Translations under genes and position numbers: made by a program | NCBI GenBank assembly: GCA_964017235.1 | Contig: OZ024931.1 | Span: forward strand, 138,696,033-138,760,032 | Direction: 5' to 3' | Source: Sabellastarte sp. h YS-2021 | Lineage: Eukaryota > Annelida > Polychaeta > Sabellida > Sabellidae | Length of the DNA stretch: 64,000 nt | Shown here: one piece after another, positions 31,140-43,740 of the stretch | Layout of the letters: each line of letters begins with the position of its first letter | How positions within the stretch are numbered: position 1 is the stretch's first letter | The notes under the pieces: generated by a model | The model's database searches: none | The model's input: only the letters and a program-made list of their open reading frames with translations | What the model was told of the DNA's origin: nothing

Positions 31140-33000
31140 AAGGAAAACTCACCTGGACTACTTCTTCTTTTAAACTTTTAAAAGGCCTTTGATAGTGTAG
31201 AATGGCCCTTCTTATATTTCATCCTAAAAATTTATTTTGGCATGCAATTTATCAAATGGACAGAAATTTTATATACTGAACCTAAGGCCATTATAAAAAA
31301 TAATGGATACTATCAGAGAAGTTCACATCAGGCAAGGAATAACGCAGGGGTGTCCAGTGCCTGCCCTCATTTTGTCTCTCAAGAGAAATTTGAATGTACA
31401 TCATTTCAATATACAGATGATATAGGTCTATTTTTCAGGGTAATTTTAAAATACCCTGAAATAATATAGACTTCAAAGTTCTTGAACCAATATCACAGTT
31501 TACAAAAGTAGCAGGTCCAAAATTAAACAAATCTAAGACAGAAGGTATCTGGTTAGGCAATGATAAAAATAAACAAAAACATTGTAATTTAGCCGAAATA
31601 AATTAGCCAACTGAACCAGTTAGATGTAAATTCAATAAACTAAATTGGGTCCAAAAACTTGCAAACATCAGAAAAAAAAAGTTTCTTGGAACAAGAGGAA
31701 ACTTTCTCTTTTTGGAAAAGTTGCTATCATAAAATCAGTACTAATACCCTAGTTATTATATCCAGCTCATTTTTAGTTGTTCCTCCGGATTTTATTAAGA
31801 GGAAACCAAAGTTGATCAGCACTGGCAGAATAAAAAGAAATACTTTAATTGCTTATATAAGTAAAGTTGGGATACAAATTGTGGATATTAAATCTCAACT
31901 TCAGGCACTAAAGTCTTCTTGGGTGCAAAGTTGCTAAAATCAAAGGAATCATGGAGTTTTTAGGCAAGATCCATTTTGAATTTATTTAATGATTTTAACA
32001 TTCTTATTTAAATTTTGCTCATATAAAACACTTCCCGCTTTTACCTTTATTCTATCAAGATGTCATTGCTTGTTTGAATAAGTGAAAAGCATGTTCATTT
32101 CCTTTGAGCTATATGGGGTAACATATACATTACTCACTAGTGCAAAGAACTCAAACATAGTGTAACTCTTTACTAAAAAGATTGGTTAAAAGTCAGAATT
32201 ACACATGTGCATGACATCAAATTTGTAAATAGAAAAATAGATCGTGAATGCATATATGAAAAGGAAACAACAAAAGAAATATCTTTCAAGAAATTTGTAT
32301 CCTCAATAAAATAATGACCAAGTTTAGAGACAAGATTGGTAAACATGCATCTCCACCTGGGACAAATATTCCCTTTACTTATTATCAGCACAATAATAAG
32401 ATCATACAAATAGAGGGCAAGTCATCTAAATATCTTAGGAAAATATTATAAACCAAATAATTGAAAATCCCCGTCAAGAAGTGCTCTGGAGGAAAGCAAT
32501 CCATAGCCAAGACTTAACTTTAAAAAGAATATATGAATAAAATACCATGCATTAAAGAGCATTAAAGGTTGCTGAATGCAAGGTATTGTATTGTATTTTA
32601 ACATGTCTTGATACTTTCAAGAAATTTTAAAACATAATTATGTCCACTATGTCAAGTTAAACATGATATTGGGCATTTATTCTTCTCGTGTGTCAGTTCA
32701 AGAGAAGTATGGAAACATGTTGACATAAATTTTAAGTAAAAAATAAATTTGCATGAAGCCATTGGCATTACTGATATCAGCTCACATTTTGATTGACACA
32801 TATTTTTTATATAAGGAATATATATAGGGAATTGTTATGCCATTATTCAGATTTGAACGCCTGGTGTAACATCTGTGTATTAAGATATGTGAAATTCTGC
32901 ATAAAAATTCAGATATCTATGAAAGTTTAGGCAATAAATATGTTGATATTGTGCAATGTATGACAAAGTTCATTATATAACAAAAATTAAAACTTGTGAG
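31140..33000 (+). pseudogene. L1/Tx1-like ORF2 relic, second duplicate copy
   Basis: Colinear with 3090-4810 without its TIR element. Motif A region KAFDSVEW lies near 31185, motif B GITQGCPVPALIL near 31335-31370, and motif C reads FQYTDDIGLFF near 31405-31435 (Thr for the usual Ala). The linker TEGIWLG is near 31540 and LNWVQKLANIRK near 31640. A Cys/His end remnant lies near 32640. Stops and frameshifts throughout. Compared with the first copy it also keeps about 900 bp (31700-32600) that the first copy lacks. Confidence 0.78.
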
Positions 33001-33812
33001 TTTTTTGGTAAAACGTTGATTTTTGACAGTTAAGTTTGTTCTTCAAATTTTAGTAATTTTCTTTTTGTAAGTAAAATATATTTAATATCATGTGATTATC
33101 AACAAAAATTGAATGGCCATAAGTTATCATTTGATTCTACCTATCTCAATTTAGTTACATTCAAATTAATATGTGTATTAGAAACTTTTCTAATCCATTG
33201 CTTAAAATTATACCAAAGTTTTTGGAAATGAATATACTTATTAAATAGGTGTGGTATACATTCAGACTATTTCTTACAAAAGCAACATTTGTCACAGTCA
33301 GAAAGATTTATTTTGGACAAATAGTCTCTATTTCCCAGAATATTAAAATAACTTTGTATTAAATTCAAATGTATTTATTATCTCGAATAGCAATGAACAT
33401 GCTGCAAATAGCTTTTTCCAACTTTTTTCTGGGTCTTGGATAACATTTTGTTATTTTACTACACAATTAGGAGTTGGGTTCTTTTTTCCCATAAATGCCA
33501 AATAATATCTCTGTAACTCCTTTTTCATTTATGCGTGATGTTCAAGTTAAAAGGTGAACTGGGGTGTGAGTAAAAAAATGCATCATTTTTCTTACATTTT
33601 TAATCAATAATTGAACTGCATGGTATTCAATATTCTTACAACTTTTAATCAATAATTGAACTGCATGGTATTCTAAAAGTTGATATTCAGATCATATATT
33701 GACTGCAACATTTCTAGACTAATGACTGTTCCAGTGGCATCAACATTATCTATAAGCTGAGTGATACCTTTTAAAACATTTACTAAAAATATCATAGAGA
33801 GTCTGTTATGTG
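33001..33812 (-). pseudogene. L1/Tx1-like element, minus strand, left of CR1 A5
   Basis: Homologous to 5100-5885, with the Cys/His end on the minus strand. The element continues at 37139 on the far side of the 3.3-kb CR1 A5 insertion, as shown by comparison with the uninterrupted order at 7330-7370 (CTGTTATGTGGTAGTTT). Confidence 0.75.
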
Positions 33813-36800
33813 TTGTATTTTCAGTATGCACCACAGAGACGCTTTTTTGGAAATCTCGCTACATCAGCGTTCATTTTATATACATCCAGCTTATTTTTTT
33901 ACATATTTTTTATCTTATATATTACGTTTATGTAGTTTCTTCATTCTAATTGTGTTTTTTGTATCTACATTTTATCCCAGTTCATTGTTATACCCATTTC
34001 CTCAAAAAAAAAATATTTGGTGCATATTTGCCCTACAGCAAGTATTGGGTATTATCAACAATCTAATTTGTTCTAGTTTAATTCCAGTCAGTTTATAGCT
34101 TTTACTCCTGTTGTTGTTGTCTGGTGGTGATGTCACTTAGCTTAACGTGAGGCTGTAGTGTTGGGTGTTAGAGTGCCTGTGAGTGGCCCACAGGACAAAT
34201 AATTGTGACTGTTGAGGTGTAGGGATATACTTGTTGAGGCCTCCCACTGATGAGTTTAGATTAGGGGTTCTTACGAACGAACAATCTCACCAGTCATATT
34301 TTGTCTTCGGGTACTCCTCTTTATGGCAATGTTTGCAGTGGCACTGGCTCACAGGTATGAGTGGTTCAACACTAGAGTATCCAATACATCACATCCTTTT
34401 TTGAATAAAATTGCAAAAAAAATTTCATATTTTTGCTCTTGTTGAAAATTTTTATTCTTGGTTAATAGAAGAAGATGTGTCCCTCAACCCTGGTCCTCTG
34501 ACACACGGTGTTCTAAATGTCAGATCCATATGGTTGCTTCAAATGACCTTGACTTTCTCTGACTTATGGAAACTCATATTCGTCCCTTTGATTCAGATAG
34601 CTTTTTACAGTCTATAACTCCTCCTGATTTTATTTTTCCTCACAGGCCTTGTCCCTGAGGTATTGGTGGAGGCGGTGTTGTTTTTTTCATTAGATCCTCC
34701 TACAGACCCCATAAAATAGAATCTCATTTTAATCAGTCATTTGTGAACATGGTGGTGTCTTCTTCATGGCTTTTCTTTCATATTCATTCATGTCATTTGT
34801 TGGTTTTCTGTCACCTATTAACTCTTCATGTTATATCTGTGGTGATTTTAACATTCATGTTCATGTTCCAGTTGGTGATGGTTATAAATTTATGACCTTT
34901 CTTGATTCTTGTGATCTGAAACAGTTAGTCAATCAACCTACTCATTTGCATGGTCATAAATTGGACATAATTCAATCCCCCAGTGATCAGGATACCACTG
35001 TTGCATATAACCCCTGAACAAGATATCTGATGTGACACTTCCATCACATGAGTCTGAGAAATCATTGGTTGACCAGTTTGCCTCTTTTTTGAACAAAATT
35101 AAGAAAATTAGAGACACTTCTGCTCCCTCTAGTACTAAAAATGAGGTTCACCCTCCTTCAGATCCTCCAAAAATTACTCTATTTAAGCAAGTTTTATAAG
35201 ATGATGTTGATAAAATAATTAAAACCTCACTAACAAAATCCTTCCTGTTAGACCCTTGCTGAAATTTCTTATCATGGAATGCATTCATATATTGCTACGT
35301 TCCCTTATGAAGCTGGTCAACTGCTGTCTCAAGGAGGGTTGTGTCACTGATGCCTTTAAAACTGCTGTGGTCACTCCTCTGATTTAAAAAAAATATTGCT
35401 CTGTATTTGGCCTCAGTTTCACATCAAAACTGGTAGAAAGTGTGGTTGCTAAGCAGCTGTTAGAACATTTTTATGTCCATAACTTAGACAACCCGTACCA
35501 GTTGGCATATAAAGCCGGTCACCCAACTAAAACAGCTCTTCTCTCCATAAAAAATGAAATTCAATTATCTTTGTCAAGAGGTGAACCCATTGCCGTAGTA
35601 TTGCTCAACTTATCTGCTGCTTTCAACACTATAGATCATTCCACTCATCTCAGTTACCTCCGCATTTGGTTTGGCATCAGTGGCTCTGTTCTTAAATGGT
35701 TCATTTCCTACCTAACAGAATGTTATCAGTGTATAAAAATGGTTCTGCTTTGTCAGATGTTTGTAAACTCCTATTTGGCATCCCCCAAGGTTCTGTCCTG
35801 GGTCCTTTATTGTTCTCATTGTAGACCACCAAACCTCAGTTTGACTATCAGTAAATATATAGGAATGAAGTTTCATTTTTATGCTGATGACAGCCAAGTT
35901 TATGTTCATTGATCCCAGAAGAAGGCATCTGCTGCCTTTGAACAGTTGAACAGGTGCCTAAATGATGTTAAAGAGTGGATGTCTAATAATAAGCTCAAGT
36001 TGAATCATGACAACACTGAGTTTATCATCTTTGGTCCGAAGAGACAGAGTGACAAGTTGAAAGCATGTTTTCCTATTGATATCTTTGGCAGTCCATTCTG
36101 CCCTGTTGACTCAGTCAAAAATTTAGGTGTGTGGTTCGATTAAGATTTTTCGTTGTCGAAGCATCTTCAGAATATCTCCAAAAGTTGTTTTGTGAAAAAA
36201 ATCAGTCAAATTTTTTCAGTTGTTTTGTGAAAAAAAAATCAGTGAATTTTTTTCATTTGGCATTAGATATCTGTACTCCCATTGTTTGAAAATCAGTTTT
36301 ACTTTCTTTATAGGTTTTGGCTAGTTCATTTCTGCAATTCAATTTAAATTGGTGCAAAAATCTATCCCTTGGTTTTTGAGTTCCTTATTTTCGAAACAAT
36401 TTTTCTTTTCTCATAATTAACTTTTATTCCAGAAAAGTTGTCAAATATTTCTAATTGTAATCAAAAGTTGTTTTGTGAAACTGTGATTTCAGACATGTCA
36501 GATGGTTTCATATTGATGATGTTTCTGTACTTGTGGCTAACTGTCTTGTTAGTCAGTCACTTTTCAAGAGCCTCTCCAAGTTCAATCTGCATAAACTACA
36601 GTGCATCCAAAATAGTACAGCCAGAATAGTATCAAACACCAGTTGATTCACCAGTATAAGTCTTGTGCTTAAGAAACTGCATTGAGTTCCTTTTGAACAG
36701 TGCCTAATGTTTGAGACAGCCACACTTGTTTACAAGTTTCTTTATGCAGGTTTTCCAAGGTATTTTGCTCCAAACATTTTTTTCTTACGGCAGATCTTAC

Positions 36801-37138
36801 CGTACCAGGCATAGTCAAAGTGGTGGTAATTACCTTGTCATTCCAAAGTGGTTTCCTGCTGTTCATAAATCTTTCAAGCAGCTTGGTAATAGTTTTGCTT
36901 TTGATGCTCCCACTATTTGGAATGCTCTTCCAGATGAGATTTGTGCCATACCCTCCTTAGCCTCTTTCAGAAAGCAGCTTAAAACAATCCTATATACCAA
37001 AGCTTACCCACCTTAACTTGGTCCTCTGGCATTCTTCATGGTGCTTGACCCCTCTTCTGTTTCTGGATACTAAAATTTGGTAGACTTTTTATGGTTTGTT
37101 GTGTCTTAGGAGATTAAGTGCTACAAAAGTCCAATTAG
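33813..37138 (+). pseudogene. CR1-like retrotransposon A5, near full length
   Basis: A 3.3-kb copy inserted in a minus-strand L1/Tx1. The 5' UTR begins near TATGCACCACAGAGACGC. The leader has lost its leucine stretch but keeps EDVSLNPGP (34474-34497). Endonuclease pieces include YICGDFNIHVHVP near 34830 with an intact GDFN. The RT runs 35442-36143: LLNLSAAFNTIDHST, where both motif A Asp residues are Asn, a frameshifted motif B, YADDSQVYVH at motif C, and VKEWMSNNKLKLNHDNTEF. A stretch of L1/Tx1 (36218-36465) sits in the C-terminal region. The element ends GATTAAGTGCTACAAAAGTC plus AATTAGAAT. A short ATGTG repeat at the flanks is the probable target duplication. Catalytically dead. Confidence 0.85.
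36218..36465 (-). repeat. L1/Tx1 fragment embedded in CR1 A5
   Basis: It matches 7750-7950 (CCATTGTTTGAAAATCAG, AATTTAAATTGGTGCAAAAA, CTTGGTTTTTGAGTTCC). The chimeric junction to CR1, CTAATTGTAATCAAAAGTTG, recurs exactly at about 40891-40910. Confidence 0.8.
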
Positions 37139-37625
37139 AATAGAATGTGGTAGTTTGACACAAGCAGGAAGACATAATGTCTACACTGGATTGAAATTAT
37201 TGCTCCTTGCATAATTGTTTCCATGAATTCATACACCAAATTTCATTTGTAATGTTTCCCTTATGAAGGTAATCTCACACCAGTCACCTCCTAGTTTTGC
37301 TAAATTCACTCGTTTAGTATTTGTAGAAGTACTTGTCACTGTGGGTTGCTGTCACTGTTGCTTGGTAATCTTCTTGCCCAACTGATATTTAACCCTTTTA
37401 CAAATTTCTAGATGTTAATCACGCCTAAAGCATCCTCAATATTATTACAACAAATAACTTTCTTTTAACTGTGTCAGGTTTTTGCCCCCCAAAAAGCTAT
37501 GCGGAAGTTTATTTATTTGGTCTAGATACAATTTTTAGTTGGTAAAGCTGTGAACAGATGAATAAATTTTGACAAAATATTTCACTTTATCAGTGAAAGG
37601 TTTTTTCAGTGGGCAAACTTTTTCA
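37139..37625 (-). pseudogene. L1/Tx1-like element, minus strand, right of CR1 A5
   Basis: It matches 7360-7745 and 41550-42500, for example GACATAATGTCTACACTGGA and ATTTGTAATGTTTCCC. It is the continuation of 33001-33812. Confidence 0.78.
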
Positions 37626-37649
37626 GAGTTTCTGGGTGAAAGTAATGAA

Positions 37650-39550
37650 AAGGATATACTGATATACATTCATCTGATCAGATGCGCAATAGTAGAATTG
37701 ATTATGCAGGATTAGCAGATACTGCACTACACAGTCTAGTCCTCCCCTGTCCAGCCCCGGACCATAAAAGTTTAACAATTGATCTTGTTTTCAACAACAA
37801 CAAACGTGGTTAAGGGTACTGGAAACTTAACAATGCTTTATTAAAGAAAAAGGATTGTGTTAATATGATAAATTTGGAAATAGGTCATACTATTACCACC
37901 TACCATAACTGTGTATTTAAACAGGAACTATTAGAGCTAATTAAAGTAATTGTTCAAGAAAACTCCATTGCTTATGCCATATGGAGGAAAAATAGAAGAC
38001 TCGCAACTTGAAAAAGGGATAGAAACTAATATTTCAATAAACAACAACCAGGAGCTGACCTTAAAACGAAACCTCCTAAAAACTAAACTAATTGAATTGT
38101 ACCAAGAAGACAGTATTGCAGCATCTGTACATTTGAGGGCAAAATGGTTGGAAAGTGGAGAAAAGCGGTCTTCTTATTTTCTAAATTTAGAAAAACAACA
38201 TCAGTCTGCAAATTGCATTGTCAAACTTGTTAATGATAAAGGGAATATTGCTTTGTCTGATAATAAAATATTAGAACAATTAAAAGCCTTTTATTCCAAA
38301 TTATATTCCAGTAATGATCCTAAATCTTTAGATATAGAAAACTATTTGGAAAAGTTAAATCTTTATCTGCACTTTCTGAAACCGATTCTGATTCTTGTGA
38401 GAAGCTTGTGAAAAGGCTTTGTCTAAGATTGTCTGAAATAAATCTCCTGGGCTTGGTGGCCTTAGTACTGAATTTTATAAAACTTTTTGGAATGAATTAG
38501 GTGACTTAATTGTTGATTCATTTAATGAAGCTTTTGAAAATGGTATGCTTTCTGATTCGTGTAATATATATTTGTTCTGCCTCTGATATTTAAAAAAGGG
38601 GATACATCAAAGATTAAAAATTATAGGTGAATTAATTTGACCAATACAGATTACAAGCTCCTTGCACATGTTCTAGTGAATCGTTTACATCAAATTCTTC
38701 ATAACATTATATCTCATGATCAGACAGGTTATATGAAAAAACGATACATAGGTAACAATATTTGTAAAGTACTTGACATTATTGAATATTTGAATAGAAC
38801 AAATAATTCAGGAATTCTATTAATGTTTGACTTTGAAAAGTTTTGAAAAAGGCACAGTAGAATGGGCGTTTCCTATTCAAAGTTTTTGAAAAGTTCAACT
38901 TTGGCAACCAATTTATTAAAACGATAAAAATTCCATACAAAAATCCATATACCACCATAAAAAAACAATGCCTGGTCTTCAGATAAATTTCCTTTGAAAA
39001 GAGGAATTCAACAGGGATGCCCTGTTTTCACCTTATTATTCATATTATTCGTAGAAATCCTGGCTATAAAATTAAAAAAACAGCACAAAGGTATAAGTAA
39101 AGGTATAGTAAACATATGTAATAACTCAAAAGAGTTTAAACTTTGTCAATATGCAGACGACATGTGTATCTTCTTGAAAGATGAATTACAGATAGTTCCT
39201 GTTTTAGGGTTAGCACAAAAATTTTGTCACCAAGCTGGATCGAAACTAAAAAACAGGACTGTGGCTAGGCAAGGATAAAGACCAGCAAGTAGATTGCAGG
39301 GTTTCATTTTGTAAAATTTTTAAAATTTATAAATGGTGCTCTGAATGAAACACATTTATATGACAAAATAATTGATAACAGAAACATATATTGTGAAATA
39401 CTTAGTATGAAAAAGGTTCTATCTCCCTATATTGAGACAACTTTCGCAATTGCCTGACAATAACTCATTGGAGGATCTCAAAACCATCTATAATTCTTTT
39501 ACCACTGACAGGTTTCAGGGTAGGCTTTTATACAAATGTGACAGAACCCA
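37650..39550 (+). pseudogene. L1/Tx1-like ORF2, plus strand
   Basis: It starts in the last part of the endonuclease (RIDYAGLADTAL near 37695; KGxGYWKLNNALL near 37810) and has a 153-codon open linker from 37950 with the Tx1/L1 hallmark RAKWLESGEKRSSYFLNLE. The palm entry is near 38440-38560 (KSPGLGGLSTEFYKTFW). Fingers are at 38637-38846 (YMKKRYIGNNICKVLDI), ending in LLMFDFEKF, a motif A spoiled by a frameshift. Motif B RGIQQGCPVFTLLF and an intact motif C CQYADDMCIFL follow at 38994-39175. It decays after 39280. Full-length ORF2 would be about 1200 residues. Inactive because of several frame breaks. Confidence 0.82.
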
Positions 39551-39579
39551 AAAAGTGATAAAAGCACTACTACTGGCTT

Positions 39580-40350
<771 letters not shown>

Positions 40351-40751
40351 GTGTACAAATACAAAGATTAAAAGTCGACACAATTGAGTTTGCAAATTTA
40401 TATGTATGTAAAATTAAGCTTATACCAGACATGAAGCTGGCTAAGTTTAATTTTAAAATATTACACCTTATACTTGCTTGTGGTTTTAACTTGAACAGAT
40501 GGGGTAAAGTTGAAAATAAATTGTGCAGAGTTTGAAAAGTTATACATGATATTCCACATTTGTTGTTCTTTTGTAGAAAAGCTATTACTGTCTGGAATTT
40601 GAGTGGTACTATATTTAAATGTGACATTTTGCTGAAAGATATAATTATTACAAAAAAGTGATAAACCAATGTGTATGCTTATTTCAATCCTTGGGTATTT
40701 GATATATAAAGATTGGTGAATAAATAGTATGAAAGAAAACTGAGAATAATA
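40351..40751. other. No recognisable feature
   Basis: AT-rich; open stretches on the minus strand here have no recognisable motifs and biased composition. Confidence 0.45.
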
Positions 40752-40910
40752 GTTTTTGGCTAGTTCATTTCCGCACTTCAATTTAAATCGGTGCAAAAAT
40801 CTATCTCTTGGTTTTTGAGTTCCTTATTTTTCAAAACAATTTTTGTTTTCTCATAATTAACTTTTATTCCAGAAAAGTTGTCAAAGATTTCTAATTGTAA
40901 TCAAAAGTTG
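40752..40910 (-). repeat. L1/Tx1 fragment, chimera duplicate
   Basis: Matches 36305-36465 and 7800-7950. It joins CR1 sequence at the same junction as in CR1 A5. Confidence 0.8.
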
Positions 40911-41545
40911 TTTTGTGAAACTCCATGATTTCAGACATGTTAGATGGTTCCATATTGATGATGTTTCTGTACTTGTGGCTAATACTCTTGTTAGCAGTCA
41001 GTTGGATTACTGCAACTCACTTTTCAGGAGCCTCAGTCTGCATAAACTACAGTACATCCAAAATAGTACAGCCAAAATTGTTTCAAACACCAGTATACAA
41101 GTTTCTTCACACAGGTTTTAATAGGTATTTTGCTCCAAACCTTTCTTCCTACAGCAGTTCTTACCATACCAGGCATAGTCAAAGTGGTGGTAATTACCTT
41201 GTCATTCCAAAGTGCTATCCTGCTGTTCATAAATCTTTCAAGCAGTTTGGCAAAAGTTTTGCTTTTAATGCTCCCACTATTTGGAATGCTCTTCCAGATG
41301 AGATTTTTGCAATGCCTTCCCTAGCCTCTTTCAGAAAGCACCTTAAAACTTATCTGTATACCAAAGCTTACCCACCTTAACCTGGTTCATCCCTCTGGTG
41401 TGGTGTTCCTTGTGGTGCTTGACCCCTTTTCTGTCTCTGGATGCTAAAATTTGGTCGACTGTTTTATGTCGACTGTTTTATGTTTTTGTTCCATCTTACA
41501 GTCCTCTTGTACGAGGAGATTAAGTGCTATAAAAGTCCAATTTGA
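40911..41545 (+). pseudogene. CR1 family A C-terminus and 3' UTR
   Basis: Encodes the post-RT part: HDFRHVRWFHIDDVSVL, QLDYCNSLFRSLSLHKLQ, then AFNAPTIWNALPDEIF and SFRKHLKTYLYTKAYPP, ending at 41380. The 3' UTR ends GATTAAGTGCTATAAAAGTC. A 17-bp unit GTCGACTGTTTTATG is doubled near 41455-41480. Homologous to 36466-37138 of CR1 A5, and 3' flanked by the same L1/Tx1 site, so it arose by duplication of that chimera and not by a new insertion. Confidence 0.82.
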
Positions 41546-43130
41546 ATAGAATGTGGTAGTTTGCCACAAGCAGAAAGACATAATGTCTACACTGGATTTA
41601 AATTCTTACTCATTGCATAATTGTTTCCATGAATTCACATTATAAAATTTATTTGTAATGTTTCCCTTTTTAAGCTGGAGCCTCGAAAGAGCTCGCTCTT
41701 CTACAGATCACATTTTTTGTTATTTTTTTGTCTCCAGATTTTGATGAAATTACCTCTGTATTCTGAATTTACCTCTTGTGCTCTCCATTAGCTACAAAGA
41801 CACATGTCCTTCGGGTTTCTTCCCTTACATATGGCCTTTTGTCTTCCGAGTTTGATAACATTTACAATAGCTAAAAGGAAACATGTCCTTCCAGCTTTTG
41901 TCCTTAAATATGTGTCCAGACTCTATGCAATCTAAATTTACCTCTGCTGTGTTCCAATAGCTAAAAGGACACATTTTGCATTATTTCCATGCACATGTCC
42001 TTCTTGCATCAGACTTTCATGAATTGTGGCACAGAGTGATGACTGTTTCTCTGCTCACAGAAGTTAGTTTTTGGATGGGTGACCTAAGTTTGAGACCAGC
42101 TGTGGGATATATCTATGTTGAAATTTCTTTGTGTCACGAGACTTTTGTAAATTCTAGAGACCAAAACACATTTTGGCCTTGTTAAGGTACATGTCACACC
42201 AGTCACCTCCTAGTTTTGCTAAATTCACTCGTTTAGTATTTGCAAAGTACTTGTCACTGTGGGTTGTTATCACTGTTGCTTAGTAATCTTCTTACCCAAC
42301 TGATATTTAACCCTTTTACAAAATTCTAGATGTTAATCATCTTTAAAGCATCTCAATATTATTGCAACAAATAACTTTCTTTTAATTGTGTCACTTTTTT
42401 GCCCCCATGAAAGCTGTGCAGAAGTTTATTTATGTGGTCTAAATACAATTTTTAGTTGAAAAAGCTGTGAGAAGATGAATAAATTTTGACAAAATATATG
42501 ACTTAATCAGTGAAATTTTTCTATTTGGCATTAGATACCTGTACTGCCATTGCTTATTTCTAATGTACTTAAGGCTGATTGCAATGAGTGTTGACTTCCA
42601 TCTAGTATAAGGATGGTGTCATCTGCACACTGTATCAGTTTAAATTCATACCTTTTATGATTATTCTTATTATTTTTGTTTCAATTTTATCAATATGGCT
42701 AGAATTTATGTTCCAATTAAAAACAAATATGACGAAACAGGGTCACTTGTTGGCATGCTTTCCCAAAGGGTATGTATTCTGATAAATGCCCTCATTGGAG
42801 TTCAATGTTCTGATGTCACTATTAAAAAGGCCTGTCCAGCAAATGAAGTCCCTGCTGTTTTGAAAAAACTGAAGTGCTTTGTATTTAAACTTCCAAGAAA
42901 TAGAATCAAATGCATTTACAAAATCAATAAGTAGTAACAAGAAGTCCAGTGTTTTACTAATCATTCTCCCACTTATAATTATTTGTGATCTCAAAGAGAG
43001 TTTTTCAATCTTTGAGCAATAGCCACTGATGCCCTCTTATATATTATATTCAATAACATTATTGTTCTCCAAACTCTAAACGTATTTCTGTTTTACCTTA
43101 TGGTATGCATATTATAATGCCTTGATATAA
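41546..43130 (-). pseudogene. L1/Tx1-like ORF2 relic, minus strand, interrupted
   Basis: Colinear with 7360-8350. The minus strand carries the RT segment DFLLLIDFVNAFDSISWKF (motif A with both Asp, about 42890-42945), the following KALQFFQNSRDFICWTGLF and NSDIRTLNS, and the entry segment GIIICIPYGKTEI near 43110. Motif C region near 42640 is degenerate. The element is interrupted at 41677-42184 and lacks motif B. Confidence 0.78.
41677..42184. repeat. 508-bp insertion with degenerate minisatellite
   Basis: Comparison with 7485 and 37260 shows extra sequence between TTTTTAAG and TTAAGGTAC, bounded by TTAA(G) on both sides. It contains about three degenerate 80-90-bp units beginning AGCTACAAAGACACATGTCC (41791), AGCTAAAAGGAAACATGTCC (41871) and AGCTAAAAGGACACATTTTG (41951). 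The left end has GAGCTCGCTC, a short palindrome. No terminal inverted repeats, so the element type is unknown. Confidence 0.6.
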
Positions 43131-43139
43131 TGAGGTTGA

Positions 43140-43460
43140 TAATAGTAGTATAATAAAGGCATTATAAGCCCCCATGTTAACCTGGGGAGCTGTTTGTAGC
43201 TCCTAAAAATTAGGGACTTCCAATTAAAATCAACAGGACTGGTTAACCTCGGGAGAAGGTTAACCTCAGGAGTGATGATGTTTGGATTAACTAAATTGAA
43301 GCATTTTTTGTGCATGCGAGTGCAAAAGTTTAGTGGAGAATTTGATGACATGACTAAAGCTGGCTAAAGTTAATATTAAGTTCAATCACTGTTATTAGTT
43401 TAAAAGTATTACTAATTTATACGCCATGTAGTAATCCAGTGAAGATATTCCTCAATGTTC
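43140..43460. other. Unassigned; triplicated short motif
   Basis: The motif GTTAACCTSGGGAG or a near match occurs at about 43178, 43234 and 43251. No gene is visible. Confidence 0.4.
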
Positions 43461-43479
43461 CTTTTTAATGTTCCTCCAA

Positions 43480-43740
43480 TCACAGTTCAAAAGTTTACTT
43501 CCCTAAGTGTTTCGCATATGATGTATCAAAATTTTGGAAGGATTTGCAACTGGAAATATGAATAGCTCCTATTGTTTCATGTTTCAAAGGACGACTAAAA
43601 CACTATATGTTAGTGTTTTACATATGATGTTCCAAAACTTTAGAATGGTTTACCACTGGAAATTTGAAAACTGATCCTACTTTTTTATGGTTCAAAAGAC
43701 GACTAAAACCCTATTTGTTTCAGATGTCTTTTCCTCCCTT
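43480..43740 (+). pseudogene. CR1-like C-terminal fragment, locally duplicated
   Basis: Two tandem units of about 105 bp (43507-43612 and 43613-43720) each encode the C-terminal signature of a CR1-like RT protein: in the first, APIVSCFKGRLKHYM; in the second, WFKRRLKPYLFQMSFPP. The preceding part reads like AxxLWxxLPLEI. Too short to assign to a subfamily. Confidence 0.55.

Larger units (their letters stand above)
26777..33775. repeat. Segmental duplication, second copy (partner of about 1-5885)
   Basis: Order and orientation match the first copy throughout: AT-rich flank, spectrin exon, intron, CR1 A-type element with the same RT deletion, L1/Tx1 plus strand, then L1/Tx1 minus strand. Differences are later insertions: a 1090-bp TIR element here (27190-28279), and the SINE and 680-bp TIR element only in the first copy. 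The copies have drifted by many substitutions, so the duplication is not recent. Confidence 0.9.

Noticed and set aside
41677-42184. piggyBac-type element because of flanking TTAA
   Set aside because: The two ends show no terminal inverted repeats.
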